NCBI GenBank assembly: GCA_015064805.1
Contig: SVRN01000008.1
Coordinates: 1-64,000, forward strand
Length of the DNA: 64,000 bases
Direction: 5' to 3'
Source of the DNA: Oscillospiraceae bacterium
Lineage (GTDB): Bacteria; Bacillota; Clostridia; Oscillospirales; CAG-272
Shown here: positions 34,933 to 43,304 of the stretch, piece by piece
Position numbering within the stretch: position 1 is the first letter of the stretch
Layout: every line of letters starts with the position of its first letter
Program-made: the position numbers and the translations under genes
The notes under the pieces: generated by a model
Databases searched by the model: none
The model's input: the letters and a program-made list of their open reading frames with translations, nothing else
What the model was told of the DNA's origin: nothing

Positions 34933-35213
34933 AGATTAAAGTAATAATGTCTCCTTTCTTTGAGTTATGTAAATACGGTTACTGTCAGCTGTTAACGTTA
35001 TCACAGACGGAGCGACGCATTCGGCGCGCAAAAGCGAGCCTGCCGACAAAAAGGGAAATACGCAAAAAATCCCCCTTGTCGCGGGCGTCCGTCTCTTTCA
35101 TTCAATTTTGGCGGTCGGGCTGACCGCATCCCCATTGGCGTCAAACGATCACAACGCGCGAGAGGAAATGCTCGGGCGCGCACGGGCTGCCCGATGAAAC
35201 ACGAACAAAAACA
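34933..35213 (-). promoter_or_regulatory. Long, folded 5' leader of the RNase J gene
   Basis: From the promoter to the ATG are ~280 bases without a credible gene. Minus-strand helices: CGGGCAG...CTGCCCG-like stem near 35190, GCGGTC-AGCCC-GACCGC (about 35126-35110), and an outer pair AGACGGA / TCCGTCT (about 35094-35088 and 35012-35006). The outer pair encloses GACAAGGGGGA / TCCCTTTTTGTC and GGCTCGC-TTTT-GCGCGCC. This is a multi-branched fold. It matches no riboswitch I know. Confidence 0.55.
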
Positions 35214-35221
35214 GTACCATT

Positions 35222-35250
35222 ATTATATACCATTCTCGCCCATTTGTCAA
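35222..35250 (-). promoter_or_regulatory. Promoter of the RNase J gene
   Basis: Minus strand TTGACA (35250-35245), 17-base spacer, TATAAT (35227-35222). Confidence 0.88.
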
Positions 35251-35260
35251 TAGCCCCGAC

Positions 35261-35539
35261 TCATAACAGCAAAACCACGAGCAAAGCCAGCCCCGCCCCC
35301 AACAGCGCCCCTGAAAGACTCCCCCAGAAAAAGCAAGCGCGGCGGGAGGGCTTCGCCCGGCTTTTGGGCTGAGGCATGAGCTGGCTTTCGTGCAAAATGC
35401 GATTGGCCTCGGCCATCATGGTGCTCTCCGCTTGCGCGTCGCTTCCCCTTCCCTCGCGCAAAACGAAATACGCCTGCTCGTAATAAGCGCTTTCGTTGGT
35501 TCTGACCACCACCATCTGCTTGTGCGTTCCCTTGACCAT
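35261..35539 (-). CDS. Small single-pass membrane protein
   Basis: 92 residues from the ATG at 35539, with GGAGGACGGT directly upstream. The N-terminal half is soluble (RTNESAYYEQAYFVL, then AEANRILHES). A basic stretch SRAKPSRRA leads into one C-terminal helix (about 70-92), so it is a tail-anchored type. I recall similar small proteins in related Clostridia but know no function. It lies downstream of spmB in the same direction. Confidence 0.65.
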   Translation of the reverse strand: MVKGTHKQMVVVRTNESAYYEQAYFVLREGRGSDAQAESTMMAEANRILHESQLMPQPKSRAKPSRRACFFWGSLSGALLGAGLALLVVLLL

Positions 35540-35589
35540 ACCGTCCTCCGTTTTTTGATTGATACGTACCAATCATTGCCAAGTTGGGC

Positions 35590-36138
35590 TCAATTCAAAC
35601 AAAGACGGACGAGAAAACAGGAAAAGAAAATGCAAAACAGCATCAAGAACAGCGAAACGGGCAACGCATAGCGCGTTTTTTTGACTCCGACCGAGGAAAA
35701 ATACAGCGACAGCACGTAAACGGCCGTGTCAGAGCTTCCCATAATGACCGACGCGCAGGCGGCGGCAAGGCTGTCCGCGCCGCAACTTTCCAGTAAGGAG
35801 GCGTACGTGGCCGTGGCGGCACTGCCCGAAAAAGGACGGGTAAGAAGAAGCGGCAGCAGCTCGCTCGGCACGCCCAGCGTAGAAAACAACGGCGAGAGCC
35901 ACCCGCCGACCACCTCCACCGCGCCCGAGGCACGTAGCATTCCGATGGCGACCAGCAACGCGACCAACGTCGGGCAAAGCCGGACGGCCGTATCCAGCCC
36001 CGAGCGCGCACCGCTCAAAAAGGCGTCGAAATAGGGGCGCTTGCCGCGCAGCATAAGCAGTCCGACGGCACACAACAGCAACGGAATGAGATACGCCGTG
36101 CCGCGACTGAGAGCGTCGAGCAGCGGTTTGACGTTCAT
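35590..36138 (-). CDS. spmB: Spore maturation protein B
   Basis: 182 residues with five or so membrane helices of the nucleoside-recognition (Gate) domain. RPFSGSAATATYASLL and MGSSDTAVYVLSLYFSSVG are hallmark SpmB segments. With SpmA it is needed for full dehydration of the spore core in Bacillus. The ATG at 36138 overlaps the wecB stop as ATGA. SpmA is not adjacent but ~4 kb away at 40237-40815 on the same strand. Confidence 0.9.
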   Translation of the reverse strand: MNVKPLLDALSRGTAYLIPLLLCAVGLLMLRGKRPYFDAFLSGARSGLDTAVRLCPTLVALLVAIGMLRASGAVEVVGGWLSPLFSTLGVPSELLPLLLTRPFSGSAATATYASLLESCGADSLAAACASVIMGSSDTAVYVLSLYFSSVGVKKTRYALPVSLFLMLFCIFFSCFLVRLCLN

Positions 36139-37241
36139 ACGTGCCACGCCTCCAGCGTGTCGGCGATCCGTGCGCTGACACGCCCGTCGCCGTAGACGTC
36201 GGACGGCCGCGCCATGCCAAGACGGCACTGCTCGTCGTCAAGCAGCTCAGCCAACGCCGCGCGGACGCGCTCTCCCCCCGTCCCGACAAGACGGAGCACG
36301 CCCGCCTCCACGCCCTCGGGCCGTTCGGTCACCTCGCGCAAGACCAGCGTGGGGATGCCGAGATAGGTCGCCTCCTCCTGCAGGCCGCCGCTGTCGCTCA
36401 GCAGCACCTCGGCACGGGCCAGTAGATTCTGTAGCATGGGAAGCCCCAGCGGTTCGGTCAGCACGACGTTGCCGCACCCGCCAAAGGCCTCCTCCGCCGC
36501 CTTGCGCACGGTCGGTGAGGGATGTACGGGGAAGACCACGATCACGTCCCTCCGCCCCTCTGCCTCCGCACGGATGGCACGAAAGAGCGCAAGCCGCTCT
36601 TCCACCGTCATCTCTCGCCGATGGGCAGTCAAAAGGATCAGCCGCTTCCCCACCGCCGCATCCGGCAGGGGATGCGCGCAGGGCCGCGCAAGGCACAGCC
36701 GCAGAGCGTCCGTCGCCGTGTTGCCTACGACGAAGATACTTTCGTCCGTCTGCCCCTCGGCAAGCAAAGCCGCCCTTGCCCGATCGGTCGGGGCGAAATG
36801 AAGACGGCTCATGGCGTCGATCGCACGGCGGTTGAACTCCTCGGGAAAGGGCGCACGGATATTCCCCGTGCGAAGCCCTGCTTCAATATGCACCACGGGA
36901 ATGCCCTCGTAAAAGGCGCACAGCGCACCGACGAAGGCCGTGGTCGTGTCGCCGTGGACGATCACGGCGTCGGGTGCAAAGCCGCTCGTTTTCAGGTCGT
37001 GCGAAATGGCAGATAGCAGGCGCTCGGTCAGGCTTGTCAGCGTCTGTCCCTGCGTCATGACGCCAAGGTCAGCGTCGGCTTGCACGCCGAAAAAATCCAG
37101 CACGGGCAAAGGCATCTCGCGGTGCTGTCCCGTCAGCACCACACGAAGGCGCACGTCGGTGCGGCGGCGTAGCTCTAAAATCAAAGGACACATTTTGATG
37201 GCCTCGGGGCGGGTGCCAAGAAAAATCAAATAGCGCTTCAT
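36135..37241 (-). CDS. wecB: UDP-N-acetylglucosamine 2-epimerase (non-hydrolysing)
   Basis: 368 residues. Interconverts UDP-GlcNAc and UDP-ManNAc, feeding teichoic-acid linkage units or capsules. GTRPEAIKM at the N-terminus, TGQHREM, VHGDTTTAF, HIEAGLRTG, TAHRRE, VFPVHPSP and DSGGLQEEA are all present. The start was set at ATG 37241, with AAGGAGGAATGAT upstream, rather than the first Met of the open frame. Coupled to spmB by a 4-base overlap. Confidence 0.95.
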   Translation of the reverse strand: MKRYLIFLGTRPEAIKMCPLILELRRRTDVRLRVVLTGQHREMPLPVLDFFGVQADADLGVMTQGQTLTSLTERLLSAISHDLKTSGFAPDAVIVHGDTTTAFVGALCAFYEGIPVVHIEAGLRTGNIRAPFPEEFNRRAIDAMSRLHFAPTDRARAALLAEGQTDESIFVVGNTATDALRLCLARPCAHPLPDAAVGKRLILLTAHRREMTVEERLALFRAIRAEAEGRRDVIVVFPVHPSPTVRKAAEEAFGGCGNVVLTEPLGLPMLQNLLARAEVLLSDSGGLQEEATYLGIPTLVLREVTERPEGVEAGVLRLVGTGGERVRAALAELLDDEQCRLGMARPSDVYGDGRVSARIADTLEAWHV

Positions 37242-37300
37242 ATCATTCCTCCTTGTCCTCTGCTTCAATGTATGAAACCAACGGGTTAGTTATGAACCGC

Positions 37301-37329
37301 TTGACAATACGGCCGCCTTCGTTTATAAT
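37301..37329 (+). promoter_or_regulatory. Promoter of tcdA
   Basis: TTGACA (37301-37306), 17-base spacer, TATAAT (37324-37329). Confidence 0.9.
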
Positions 37330-37368
37330 GTTGATAGATAGAGAACGTTACAAATCGAGGAGGTCGTC

Positions 37369-38088
37369 ATGCAAAACGAACAAAACTCCCGTACCGCTAT
37401 ACTGCTCGGAGAAGCAGCGATCGAACGGCTTGCCAACGCCCGCGTTGCCGTCTTTGGCATCGGCGGTGTCGGCGGCTATCTGGCCGAGGCTCTTGCCCGT
37501 GCAGGCGTGGGTGCGCTGGACCTGATCGACAACGACACGGTCTCCGTGTCCAACATCAACCGCCAGATCATCGCCCTGCGCTCGACCGTGGGACGGCTCA
37601 AGGTCGAGGTCATGGCCGAGCGCATCCGCGACATCAATCCCGACTGCCACGTGCGTGCCCTGCCCCTCTTTTACCTACCCGAGCAGGCCGACCAATTTGA
37701 TTTTTCCCAATACGATTATATCGCCGACGCCATCGACACGGTCAGCGCCAAGATCGATCTGGCCGTCCGTGCGCACGAGGCTGGCGTTCCCATCATTTCC
37801 GCCATGGGCGCGGGCAACAAGCTGGACGCGGCCGCCTTTGAGGTTGCCGATCTGTCCAAAACCAGCGTGTGTCCTTTGGCTCGCGTCATGCGCATCGAGC
37901 TGCGCAAGCGAGGCATCAACCACATGAAGGTGGTCTATTCCAAGGAAGAGCCCCGCACGCCGCTTGGCGGACAAACCGCAAACGAAAGCACGCCCCGCCG
38001 CGCCACCCCCGGCAGCGTCTCCTTCGTTCCGGGCGCGGCAGGACTGATCATGGCGGGCGAGATCATCAAGGATCTTTCGCTGTCTTAA
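37369..38088 (+). CDS. tcdA: tRNA threonylcarbamoyladenosine dehydratase (TcdA/YgdL)
   Basis: 239 residues. An E1-like ThiF-fold enzyme that cyclises t6A to ct6A at position 37 of ANN-reading tRNAs, using ATP. The nucleotide loop GIGGVGGYLAEALARAG, LIDNDTVSVSNINRQ, DAIDTVSAKIDL and the C-terminal VPGAAGLIMAGEII are typical. Start ATG 37369 has GAGGAGG upstream. It is followed after 20 bases by the protease gene. Confidence 0.93.
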   Translation: MQNEQNSRTAILLGEAAIERLANARVAVFGIGGVGGYLAEALARAGVGALDLIDNDTVSVSNINRQIIALRSTVGRLKVEVMAERIRDINPDCHVRALPLFYLPEQADQFDFSQYDYIADAIDTVSAKIDLAVRAHEAGVPIISAMGAGNKLDAAAFEVADLSKTSVCPLARVMRIELRKRGINHMKVVYSKEEPRTPLGGQTANESTPRRATPGSVSFVPGAAGLIMAGEIIKDLSLS

Positions 38089-38108
38089 TTTTTTGAAAGG
38101 AGCATCCC

Positions 38109-40181
38109 ATGCAAAACCAACCGAATCAACCGCAAAGACCCTCTCGCGAGCCGCTGATGCGCGCCGTCGCTGCCTTTCTCCTTACGATACTGTGCGTCGT
38201 CATCGGCGTCTTGCTTCGCCCCAAGCTTTCCGAGGCAACGATCGACGCGCTCGGCTTCGTCGCGCTGGGTGCGATCGGCGTGGTCGTCTTACTGATCATT
38301 TTCAACGTCATCGCCGCCCGTGTGTTTAAAAACAAAAAAGAAATGAGCGTCCGTCAGGCGCAGGAGTATTATCTGGAGCGCCGCGACCGTGCGCAGGCCG
38401 ATCTGCCCCGCGCCGTGCGCAGGATCGTCTTTTTGCGCCGCCTCATCGGCGTATACACCGCCTTCATCTTACTGCTCAGTATGCTTCTTGCCGTCGGCAT
38501 GGGCATCGGCGGCGCCTCCTTCGGCTTGGCCGTCTTTCCTTTGTACGTTCTGCTCGGCTTTTTCAACCGCATCCAGGCAGGCGCGCCCAAATTCAAGTTT
38601 GAGGGCTACACCAAGCCCGAGGATTACCCTACGCTGCACGCGCTGGCTCACAAAGCCGCCCGAGCGCTCGGCAAGGACGGTGACATTCGCATCATCCTGC
38701 TCTCCAACTGCAACGCGGGCATTGCCAAGATCGGCAAGACGTATTCCCTGCAGCTTGGTATCATGCTGCTGGACGTGCTGAGCGAGGAGGAGCTATATCA
38801 GGTCCTGCTTCACGAGTTTGCTCATCTGACCAAGGACGGCAACCCCACCGACCGTGAGTTCCGTCTGTTCGTCTATATCACAGAGCAAGCGCCAAGCACC
38901 CAAAAGTCCGTTCTCGGTCTGCTGTTTACCTTTTTCGACGTGCTCTACGTCTACGAATATATTTTCTACCGTCTGACCTCCTCCGTTGCGATCGAACAGA
39001 TCGCCGACAGCGCCATTCTGACGCACGGAGACCCCAAGGTCGCGGCAAGAGCACTTGCCAAGACCGCCTTCTCCGATCTGTTCGACAATGAAATGATGGA
39101 CTTCATCGAGCATTATTTCGCCCCCGAGCAGATGCGAGAGGATCTGGCCACGCTGCTCTGTAACAGCTTCCGCCGTGCGATCGAGCAGCGAAAGGACTTC
39201 TGGAAAGAGATTTTGATGCACGAGATCCAGCCCCGCAACGCCTCTCACCCCATTTTCCGCTTGCGCTTGCAGGCGCTGGGACAGGAGGACTTTGACGTCA
39301 CGCTGCCGCCCGCCGAGGGTGCTTATTTTGAGGAATGTCAAAAGGGCAAGGCCGCGCTGGACCGTGAGTGCTACGAGGCGCGCAAGGACGCTTATGCCGA
39401 GGAGAGACAAGAGGCGTATCTTGCCCCCTTGAAGATCGTCGAGCAATGGCGCGAGGCTGATCGCGTCGTCACCCCCGAGGAGTCGCGCCCCATCATCGAC
39501 GCCCTGCGGGCATTGAATCTTGACGACGAGCTGGAAGCACTGTGCGACCGTCTGATCGCCGAAAGTGAAAACCCCTTTGCCACGCCCCACGCCCACATGA
39601 CCAAGGGCGCGCTCCTGCTCCGCCGCTATGATAAGGCCGGCATCGATCATATCTACCGCGCCATCGAGCTCAACAACAATTACATCGACGACGGCATCGA
39701 ACTGATCGGCGCGTTCTGCTGTCGTATGGGCCTGCAAAAGGAGCTGGACGAGTACCGCGAGCGCGCCATCGAGCTGCATCAATTCAAAAAGGACGAATAC
39801 GACAAGATCTCCTTCTTGCGCCCTGACGACAATCTGGTCGCGGACACCATGCCAAAGGACATGCTCGACAGCATTCTCGCCTATATCCACAGCGTGTCCG
39901 ACAAGCAGATCTCGCGCGTCTATCTGGTCCGCAAGATCGTATCCTCCAATTTCTTCGCCAGCGTGTTCGTCATCCGCTTCCGCGAGGATGCCGAGTTCGA
40001 CGCCCAAAAGGCAGGCGAGGTCATGAACAAGATCTTCAACCATCTGGATACCCGCCCCGAGGACTGGCATTTTTCCCTTTTCGTGTATGACATCCAAACC
40101 GCGCAGGCGGTCAACAAGATACACAACAGCTGCGTTTACGACTGTCTGACCGGCTTGGCAGAGACCAAAGACGAAGCCTGA
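38109..40181 (+). CDS. M48-like membrane metallopeptidase with C-terminal TPR-like region
   Basis: 690 residues. Two N-terminal helices (about 18-60) and two more at ~112-155 anchor it. The zinc motif HEFAH starts at residue 235, in the context LLHEFAHLTKDG; a downstream conserved E is probably in AIEQIADSAI. The HExxH plus downstream Asp pattern fits M48/HtpX-type peptidases. The C-terminal half is soluble and helical and may hold TPR-like repeats (AHMTKGALLLRRYDKAGIDHIYRAI). The substrate is unknown; quality control of membrane proteins would be the family expectation. RBS AAAGGAG precedes the ATG. Confidence 0.82.
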   Translation: MQNQPNQPQRPSREPLMRAVAAFLLTILCVVIGVLLRPKLSEATIDALGFVALGAIGVVVLLIIFNVIAARVFKNKKEMSVRQAQEYYLERRDRAQADLPRAVRRIVFLRRLIGVYTAFILLLSMLLAVGMGIGGASFGLAVFPLYVLLGFFNRIQAGAPKFKFEGYTKPEDYPTLHALAHKAARALGKDGDIRIILLSNCNAGIAKIGKTYSLQLGIMLLDVLSEEELYQVLLHEFAHLTKDGNPTDREFRLFVYITEQAPSTQKSVLGLLFTFFDVLYVYEYIFYRLTSSVAIEQIADSAILTHGDPKVAARALAKTAFSDLFDNEMMDFIEHYFAPEQMREDLATLLCNSFRRAIEQRKDFWKEILMHEIQPRNASHPIFRLRLQALGQEDFDVTLPPAEGAYFEECQKGKAALDRECYEARKDAYAEERQEAYLAPLKIVEQWREADRVVTPEESRPIIDALRALNLDDELEALCDRLIAESENPFATPHAHMTKGALLLRRYDKAGIDHIYRAIELNNNYIDDGIELIGAFCCRMGLQKELDEYRERAIELHQFKKDEYDKISFLRPDDNLVADTMPKDMLDSILAYIHSVSDKQISRVYLVRKIVSSNFFASVFVIRFREDAEFDAQKAGEVMNKIFNHLDTRPEDWHFSLFVYDIQTAQAVNKIHNSCVYDCLTGLAETKDEA

Positions 40182-40204
40182 TATCAAACCTTTTTCGCAA
40201 AGAG

Positions 40205-40238
40205 AGGCTGTGCACCGCTGCGGTGCACGGCCTTGTTC
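40205..40238. terminator. Hairpin between converging M48 and spmA genes
   Basis: GGCTGTGCACCGC / GCGGTGCACGGCC stem followed by TTGTTCATTT on the plus strand. Confidence 0.6.
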
Positions 40239-40815
40239 ATTTCACTCTTCCTCGCAGTAGCCTTGTGATCAGCAACCCCAGCGTCGCACAAACGAAGGAG
40301 CAGATCCAGATGGGCACGACCACCTCAAACGGCCGCGTCGCGCCTGCCTGCCGGCGTAGCGCCAGAATGGTCGACGGGATCAGCGCCACCGAGCAGGTGT
40401 TAAGCACCGTCAGCGTGATCATATCTCCCGTAGCGGTGTCGGGGTCGGGATTGGAAGCCTGCATTTTTTCCAGCGCTCGTAGCGCCATCGGAGTCGCGGC
40501 GTTGCCGATCCCAAGCAGATTGGCGGCAAAATTGGCGCAGATCTCCTCCAGCCCCTCCCCACGTGCGGCCGCATCGGGAAAGAAAAAAGCAAGCGGGCGG
40601 CGCAAAAGGCGAGCCAATTTGCCGATCACCCCCGCCTCCTCCAGCACGCGCATCACGCCGCACCAAAGGCACATCATGCCCGAAAGCGTCAGCGTCAGCT
40701 CGATCGCCCGCCCCGCACCGTCCAGCGCCGCGGAGGCCATCTGCTCACCCGTTCCATTCCAAAAGCCAAAGAAAACCGCGACCAAAACGATCGCACCAAA
40801 CACTTTTCCAAGCAT
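40237..40815 (-). CDS. spmA: Spore maturation protein A
   Basis: 192 residues, membrane protein with a nucleoside-recognition domain. The N-terminus with FFGFWNGTGEQMASAAL, LWCGVMRVLEEAG, ANLLGIGNAATPMALRALE and LNTCSVALIPSTILALR match SpmA. Partner of SpmB in spore-core dehydration. The ATG at 40815 has AAAGGGTGG upstream. A weak TTGGCT-18-TAAAAT lies ahead of it; no sigma-E consensus is obvious to me. Confidence 0.92.
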   Translation of the reverse strand: MLGKVFGAIVLVAVFFGFWNGTGEQMASAALDGAGRAIELTLTLSGMMCLWCGVMRVLEEAGVIGKLARLLRRPLAFFFPDAAARGEGLEEICANFAANLLGIGNAATPMALRALEKMQASNPDPDTATGDMITLTVLNTCSVALIPSTILALRRQAGATRPFEVVVPIWICSFVCATLGLLITRLLRGRVK

Positions 40816-40955
40816 AAAACCACCCTTTCAGCACAATATTTTACCATTTATTTCCAATTTGAGCCAAAAAATCTACTAATTTCTCTCTAAAAAAGGAAAA
40901 AACAGGAATTTATACATATTTTTACACTATTTTTACACAAATTAGGACAAAGTTC

Positions 40956-40984
40956 TTGACAAATGGAAATTTCCGCTATATAAT
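40956..40984 (+). promoter_or_regulatory. Promoter of abrB with GGAAATTTCC palindrome in the spacer
   Basis: TTGACA (40956-40961), 17-base spacer, TATAAT (40979-40984). The spacer contains the perfect palindrome GGAAATTTCC. Just upstream ATTTTTACAC is repeated directly with an 11-base period (40918, 40929). Both are candidate regulator sites. Confidence 0.85.
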
Positions 40985-41046
40985 AGGGCTACCAAAAGAT
41001 CGGAAGTAGCGAGGTTGCGGCCGATCCGAGCATGAAAGGAGCCCTT

Positions 41047-41292
41047 ATGAAGTCTACCGGTGTTGTAAGAAAAGTTGACGAGCTGGGACGCATTGTCCTG
41101 CCCAAAGCCCTGCGTGAAATTATGGATATTCAGGAGAAGGACCCCCTGGAGATCTTTACCGATAACAACCGCATCATTCTCCAGAAGTACCATCCCGCCT
41201 GCGAGTTTTGCAGCAATGCGGATAATGTGGTGTATTTTGGCGAGAAGCGTATTTGCCGCGAGTGCATTGACAAGATCAAGTCCATGTTCTGA
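41047..41292 (+). CDS. AbrB/SpoVT family transition-state regulator
   Basis: 81 residues. The N-terminal swapped-hairpin DNA-binding domain reads STGVVRKVDELGRIVLPKAL, the standard AbrB motif. The C-terminal half has CEFC ... CREC, a small zinc ribbon found in clostridial AbrB proteins. In Bacillus AbrB represses stationary-phase genes; here a similar role around sporulation is likely. Start ATG 41047 has AAAGGAGCCC upstream. Its own promoter holds an AT-rich palindrome that could be an autoregulation site. Confidence 0.92.
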   Translation: MKSTGVVRKVDELGRIVLPKALREIMDIQEKDPLEIFTDNNRIILQKYHPACEFCSNADNVVYFGEKRICRECIDKIKSMF

Positions 41293-41330
41293 TACTTAAA
41301 TTTATGTTGTAATGACCAAAATAAGAACGT

Positions 41331-41369
41331 CGCCCCGTTCACCATCGTGTGAATGGGGCGGCGTTTTTT
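41331..41369 (+). terminator. Terminator of abrB
   Basis: Stem CGCCCCGTTCAC / GTGTGAATGGGGCG followed by six T (41364-41369). Confidence 0.92.
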
Positions 41370-41374
41370 ATGCG

Positions 41375-41712
41375 ATTTTTTCTACGGGCGCGACACGACG
41401 CGTCGCGCTTTGCGTGCATGCTACTTCTTGGCATTCCCCAAGAAGTAGCCAAGAAAGGAACCAAGGGGTTTAATACCCCTTGGCACCCCGCAAGATTTGT
41501 TACCTTCGCTATCTTTTGGTGGTTACCAAAAGGCGTTTTGGTATCTGCAAATTTCGCGTCGGCAAATCCAAAGATTTGCCTCCTATTGCAAGCAGGCTAT
41601 CTTTTTTCACTTCACGTTGCGCCGCGCTTCAAAGCAAAAGACGAGAAAAACATAATCCCCATACTTCACCGCCCCACGTCGCTTATCACGCGCGGCGGTG
41701 AAAATAAAAATC
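41375..41712 (+). repeat. Dispersed multi-hairpin repeat, copy C (plus orientation)
   Basis: Series of hairpins: GCTACTTCTTGG / CCAAGAAGTAGC (41420-41449), CCAAGGGGT / ACCCCTTGG, ACCAAAA-GGCG-TTTTGGT, GGCAAATC / GATTTGCC, then GACGAGAAAAACATAA and ACGCGCGGCGG. Very similar to copy B, with paired changes in the stems. Confidence 0.82.
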
Positions 41713-41962
41713 CAGTAAGAACCTTTCGCCCTCCCCGTCTGCCGCTCGTGGTAGCAGGGTGGCGAGCGATGCCCGGGAGCGGCGATGTCTTTCTCGTCTT
41801 TATTCTTGAAGAGCGGCAATGCCGGGGGATCCAAGGGGAACGCCTTGGTGTTCTTTCTTCCCTATTCTTTGTGACAAGGCAAAGAATAGGCATCAAACCG
41901 CATACTGAGCGCGTGCGCAGCACTGTGTGAGGCCGTAGAAGAAGGAGCGGAAGATTCAAATT
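41713..41962 (-). repeat. Dispersed multi-hairpin repeat, copy G (minus orientation)
   Basis: Minus strand: CTTCTTCTACGGCC start, stem CCTATTCTTTG...CAAAGAATAGG, CCAAGG / CCTTGG, GACGAGAAAGACATC and ACGAGCGGCAGACGGGGAGG. Faces copy C tail to tail; closest in layout to copies D and E. Confidence 0.75.
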
Positions 41963-41985
41963 ATCCTTTTCTCCCTACCTGCGCA

Positions 41986-42021
41986 AAAAATATGCCCTGC
42001 TCACACAAAAGGTGAACAGGG
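41986..42021 (-). terminator. Terminator of the VTC-CotH-RluA-lipoprotein gene string
   Basis: Minus strand GCCCTGTTCACC / GTGTGAGCAGGGC stem, then ATATTTTTT. Confidence 0.85.
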
Positions 42022-42027
42022 CGCTCT

Positions 42028-42573
42028 TTATTCAACGGAAATACCGTGCATGGAAAAAATATTTTTTTCGTCCTCTTGCGCCACGCGCAGATAGATCTCG
42101 GCGCTTTCGTATCCCACCCCCGACGCATACGTGACCGTGATGCGGATGGTTCCGCTTTCATACAGCATCAGCGTCGTTGAGGCAATTGGAACGTCCGACT
42201 GACCCCAGGTGACGCTGCATACGTCTCCCGAGCCGCTTGCGCGCCATCCGTCGCAGTCCAGATCATCGGCCGTCGCCGTACTGAGCAATTGTCGCAGCCA
42301 CTCCTTGTTTTGGTTCCACGCTTCGGATAGTCGCTCCTCGGTCATATCGCCGTCCTTGGCCACATGACTTTGTCCGTTGCGACGGATCAAAGCGCTATTC
42401 CCTATGACAAGAATATAATCCTCCTGCCAGCACGCCTCCTCGCTTGCCGTATCGGCAACGCGGGTGTAGATCTGCCGCGCATCCTCCTGCGAAAGCGGTC
42501 TGCGTGCATCACAAGCACACAGAAGCAAAAGCAGTGTCAAGGCTAAAACCATCCGTTTGGTCGCATGCTTCAT
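42028..42573 (-). CDS. Small lipoprotein of unknown function
   Basis: 181 residues. The signal peptide MKHATKRMVLALTLLLLL ends in the lipobox LCAC, so Cys at ~20 should be lipid-modified. The mature part is ~160 residues, with alternating strands in the C-terminal half (VCSVTWGQSDVPIASTTLML). No family recognised. It is the last gene in the direction of the RluA and CotH genes, 26 bases after rluA. Confidence 0.75.
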   Translation of the reverse strand: MKHATKRMVLALTLLLLLCACDARRPLSQEDARQIYTRVADTASEEACWQEDYILVIGNSALIRRNGQSHVAKDGDMTEERLSEAWNQNKEWLRQLLSTATADDLDCDGWRASGSGDVCSVTWGQSDVPIASTTLMLYESGTIRITVTYASGVGYESAEIYLRVAQEDEKNIFSMHGISVE

Positions 42574-42599
42574 GGGCGATCTCCTTCCTCATTGTAATA

Positions 42600-43304
42600 T
42601 CACGCCTCACTCAGATCCACCGTCTCGATCTCTCCGAACCACCCAAACACCTCTCCCGTCGGCAACGCGGCAACGTCCACCGTTTTGCCCTTTTTGCGCG
42701 GATGGGCAAAGGTCAGCCGATACGACCAAAGGCCGATGGGCAGTCCGTGATCGCGGGCCCCGTATTTGCCGTCGCCGATCAGGGGCAGGCCACGCGACGC
42801 GCATTGCACGCGGATCTGATGGGTGCGCCCCGTGTGCAGACGGATCTGCAACAGCGAGCACTCGCCCGCAGGGGTATCGTCTTGCGTCGCAAGCGCGGCG
42901 TAGGCAAGGCTCGCCTCCTTGACGCCCTTGCGCTGACGCTCGACCACGAAGGTCTTATTCTTGGCGGCGTCCTTGTAAAGATAGTCCTTCATGACACCGC
43001 GGTCCTCACTCGGTCGGCCGTGAACGACCGCCAGATATTGCTTGACCAGCGCGCGATTGGCCACGGCGGTCGAAAGCGCCCCCGCGACGTCCTGCCGCTT
43101 GGCGAACACCATCACACCGCCCACGCCGCGATCCAGACGATGGACGAGCCCGATATAGGGTTCACCGCCGTCACGCGCCTTCAGCTGATCGTGCAAAAGC
43201 GAGAGCATATCCTCGCCGCTTCCCGTGACGTCGGGCTGGGAGAGGACGCCTGCGGGCTTGAGGCAGACGAGCAGAAATTGATCCTCGTATAAAATATCGA
43301 TCAT
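42600..43304 (-). CDS. RluA family pseudouridine synthase
   Basis: 234 residues. Isomerises uridine in rRNA or tRNA. The catalytic motif HRLDRGVGG is near residue 55, with the Asp nucleophile. KQYLAVVHG and the RLHTGRTHQIRVQ motif are typical of the RluA group. There is no N-terminal S4 domain. The start was set at ATG 43304, with GGAGGGCGGAGA upstream; it overlaps the stop of the preceding gene by 4 bases. Confidence 0.92.
   Translation of the reverse strand: MIDILYEDQFLLVCLKPAGVLSQPDVTGSGEDMLSLLHDQLKARDGGEPYIGLVHRLDRGVGGVMVFAKRQDVAGALSTAVANRALVKQYLAVVHGRPSEDRGVMKDYLYKDAAKNKTFVVERQRKGVKEASLAYAALATQDDTPAGECSLLQIRLHTGRTHQIRVQCASRGLPLIGDGKYGARDHGLPIGLWSYRLTFAHPRKKGKTVDVAALPTGEVFGWFGEIETVDLSEA

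Noticed and set aside
35247..35582. 111-codon frame overlapping the small membrane protein
   Set aside because: The other frame has the ribosome site, a coherent soluble half and a C-terminal helix; this one does not.
41349..41930. 193-codon frame after abrB
   Set aside because: It overlaps the terminator and repeat copies C and G; not conserved as protein between copies.
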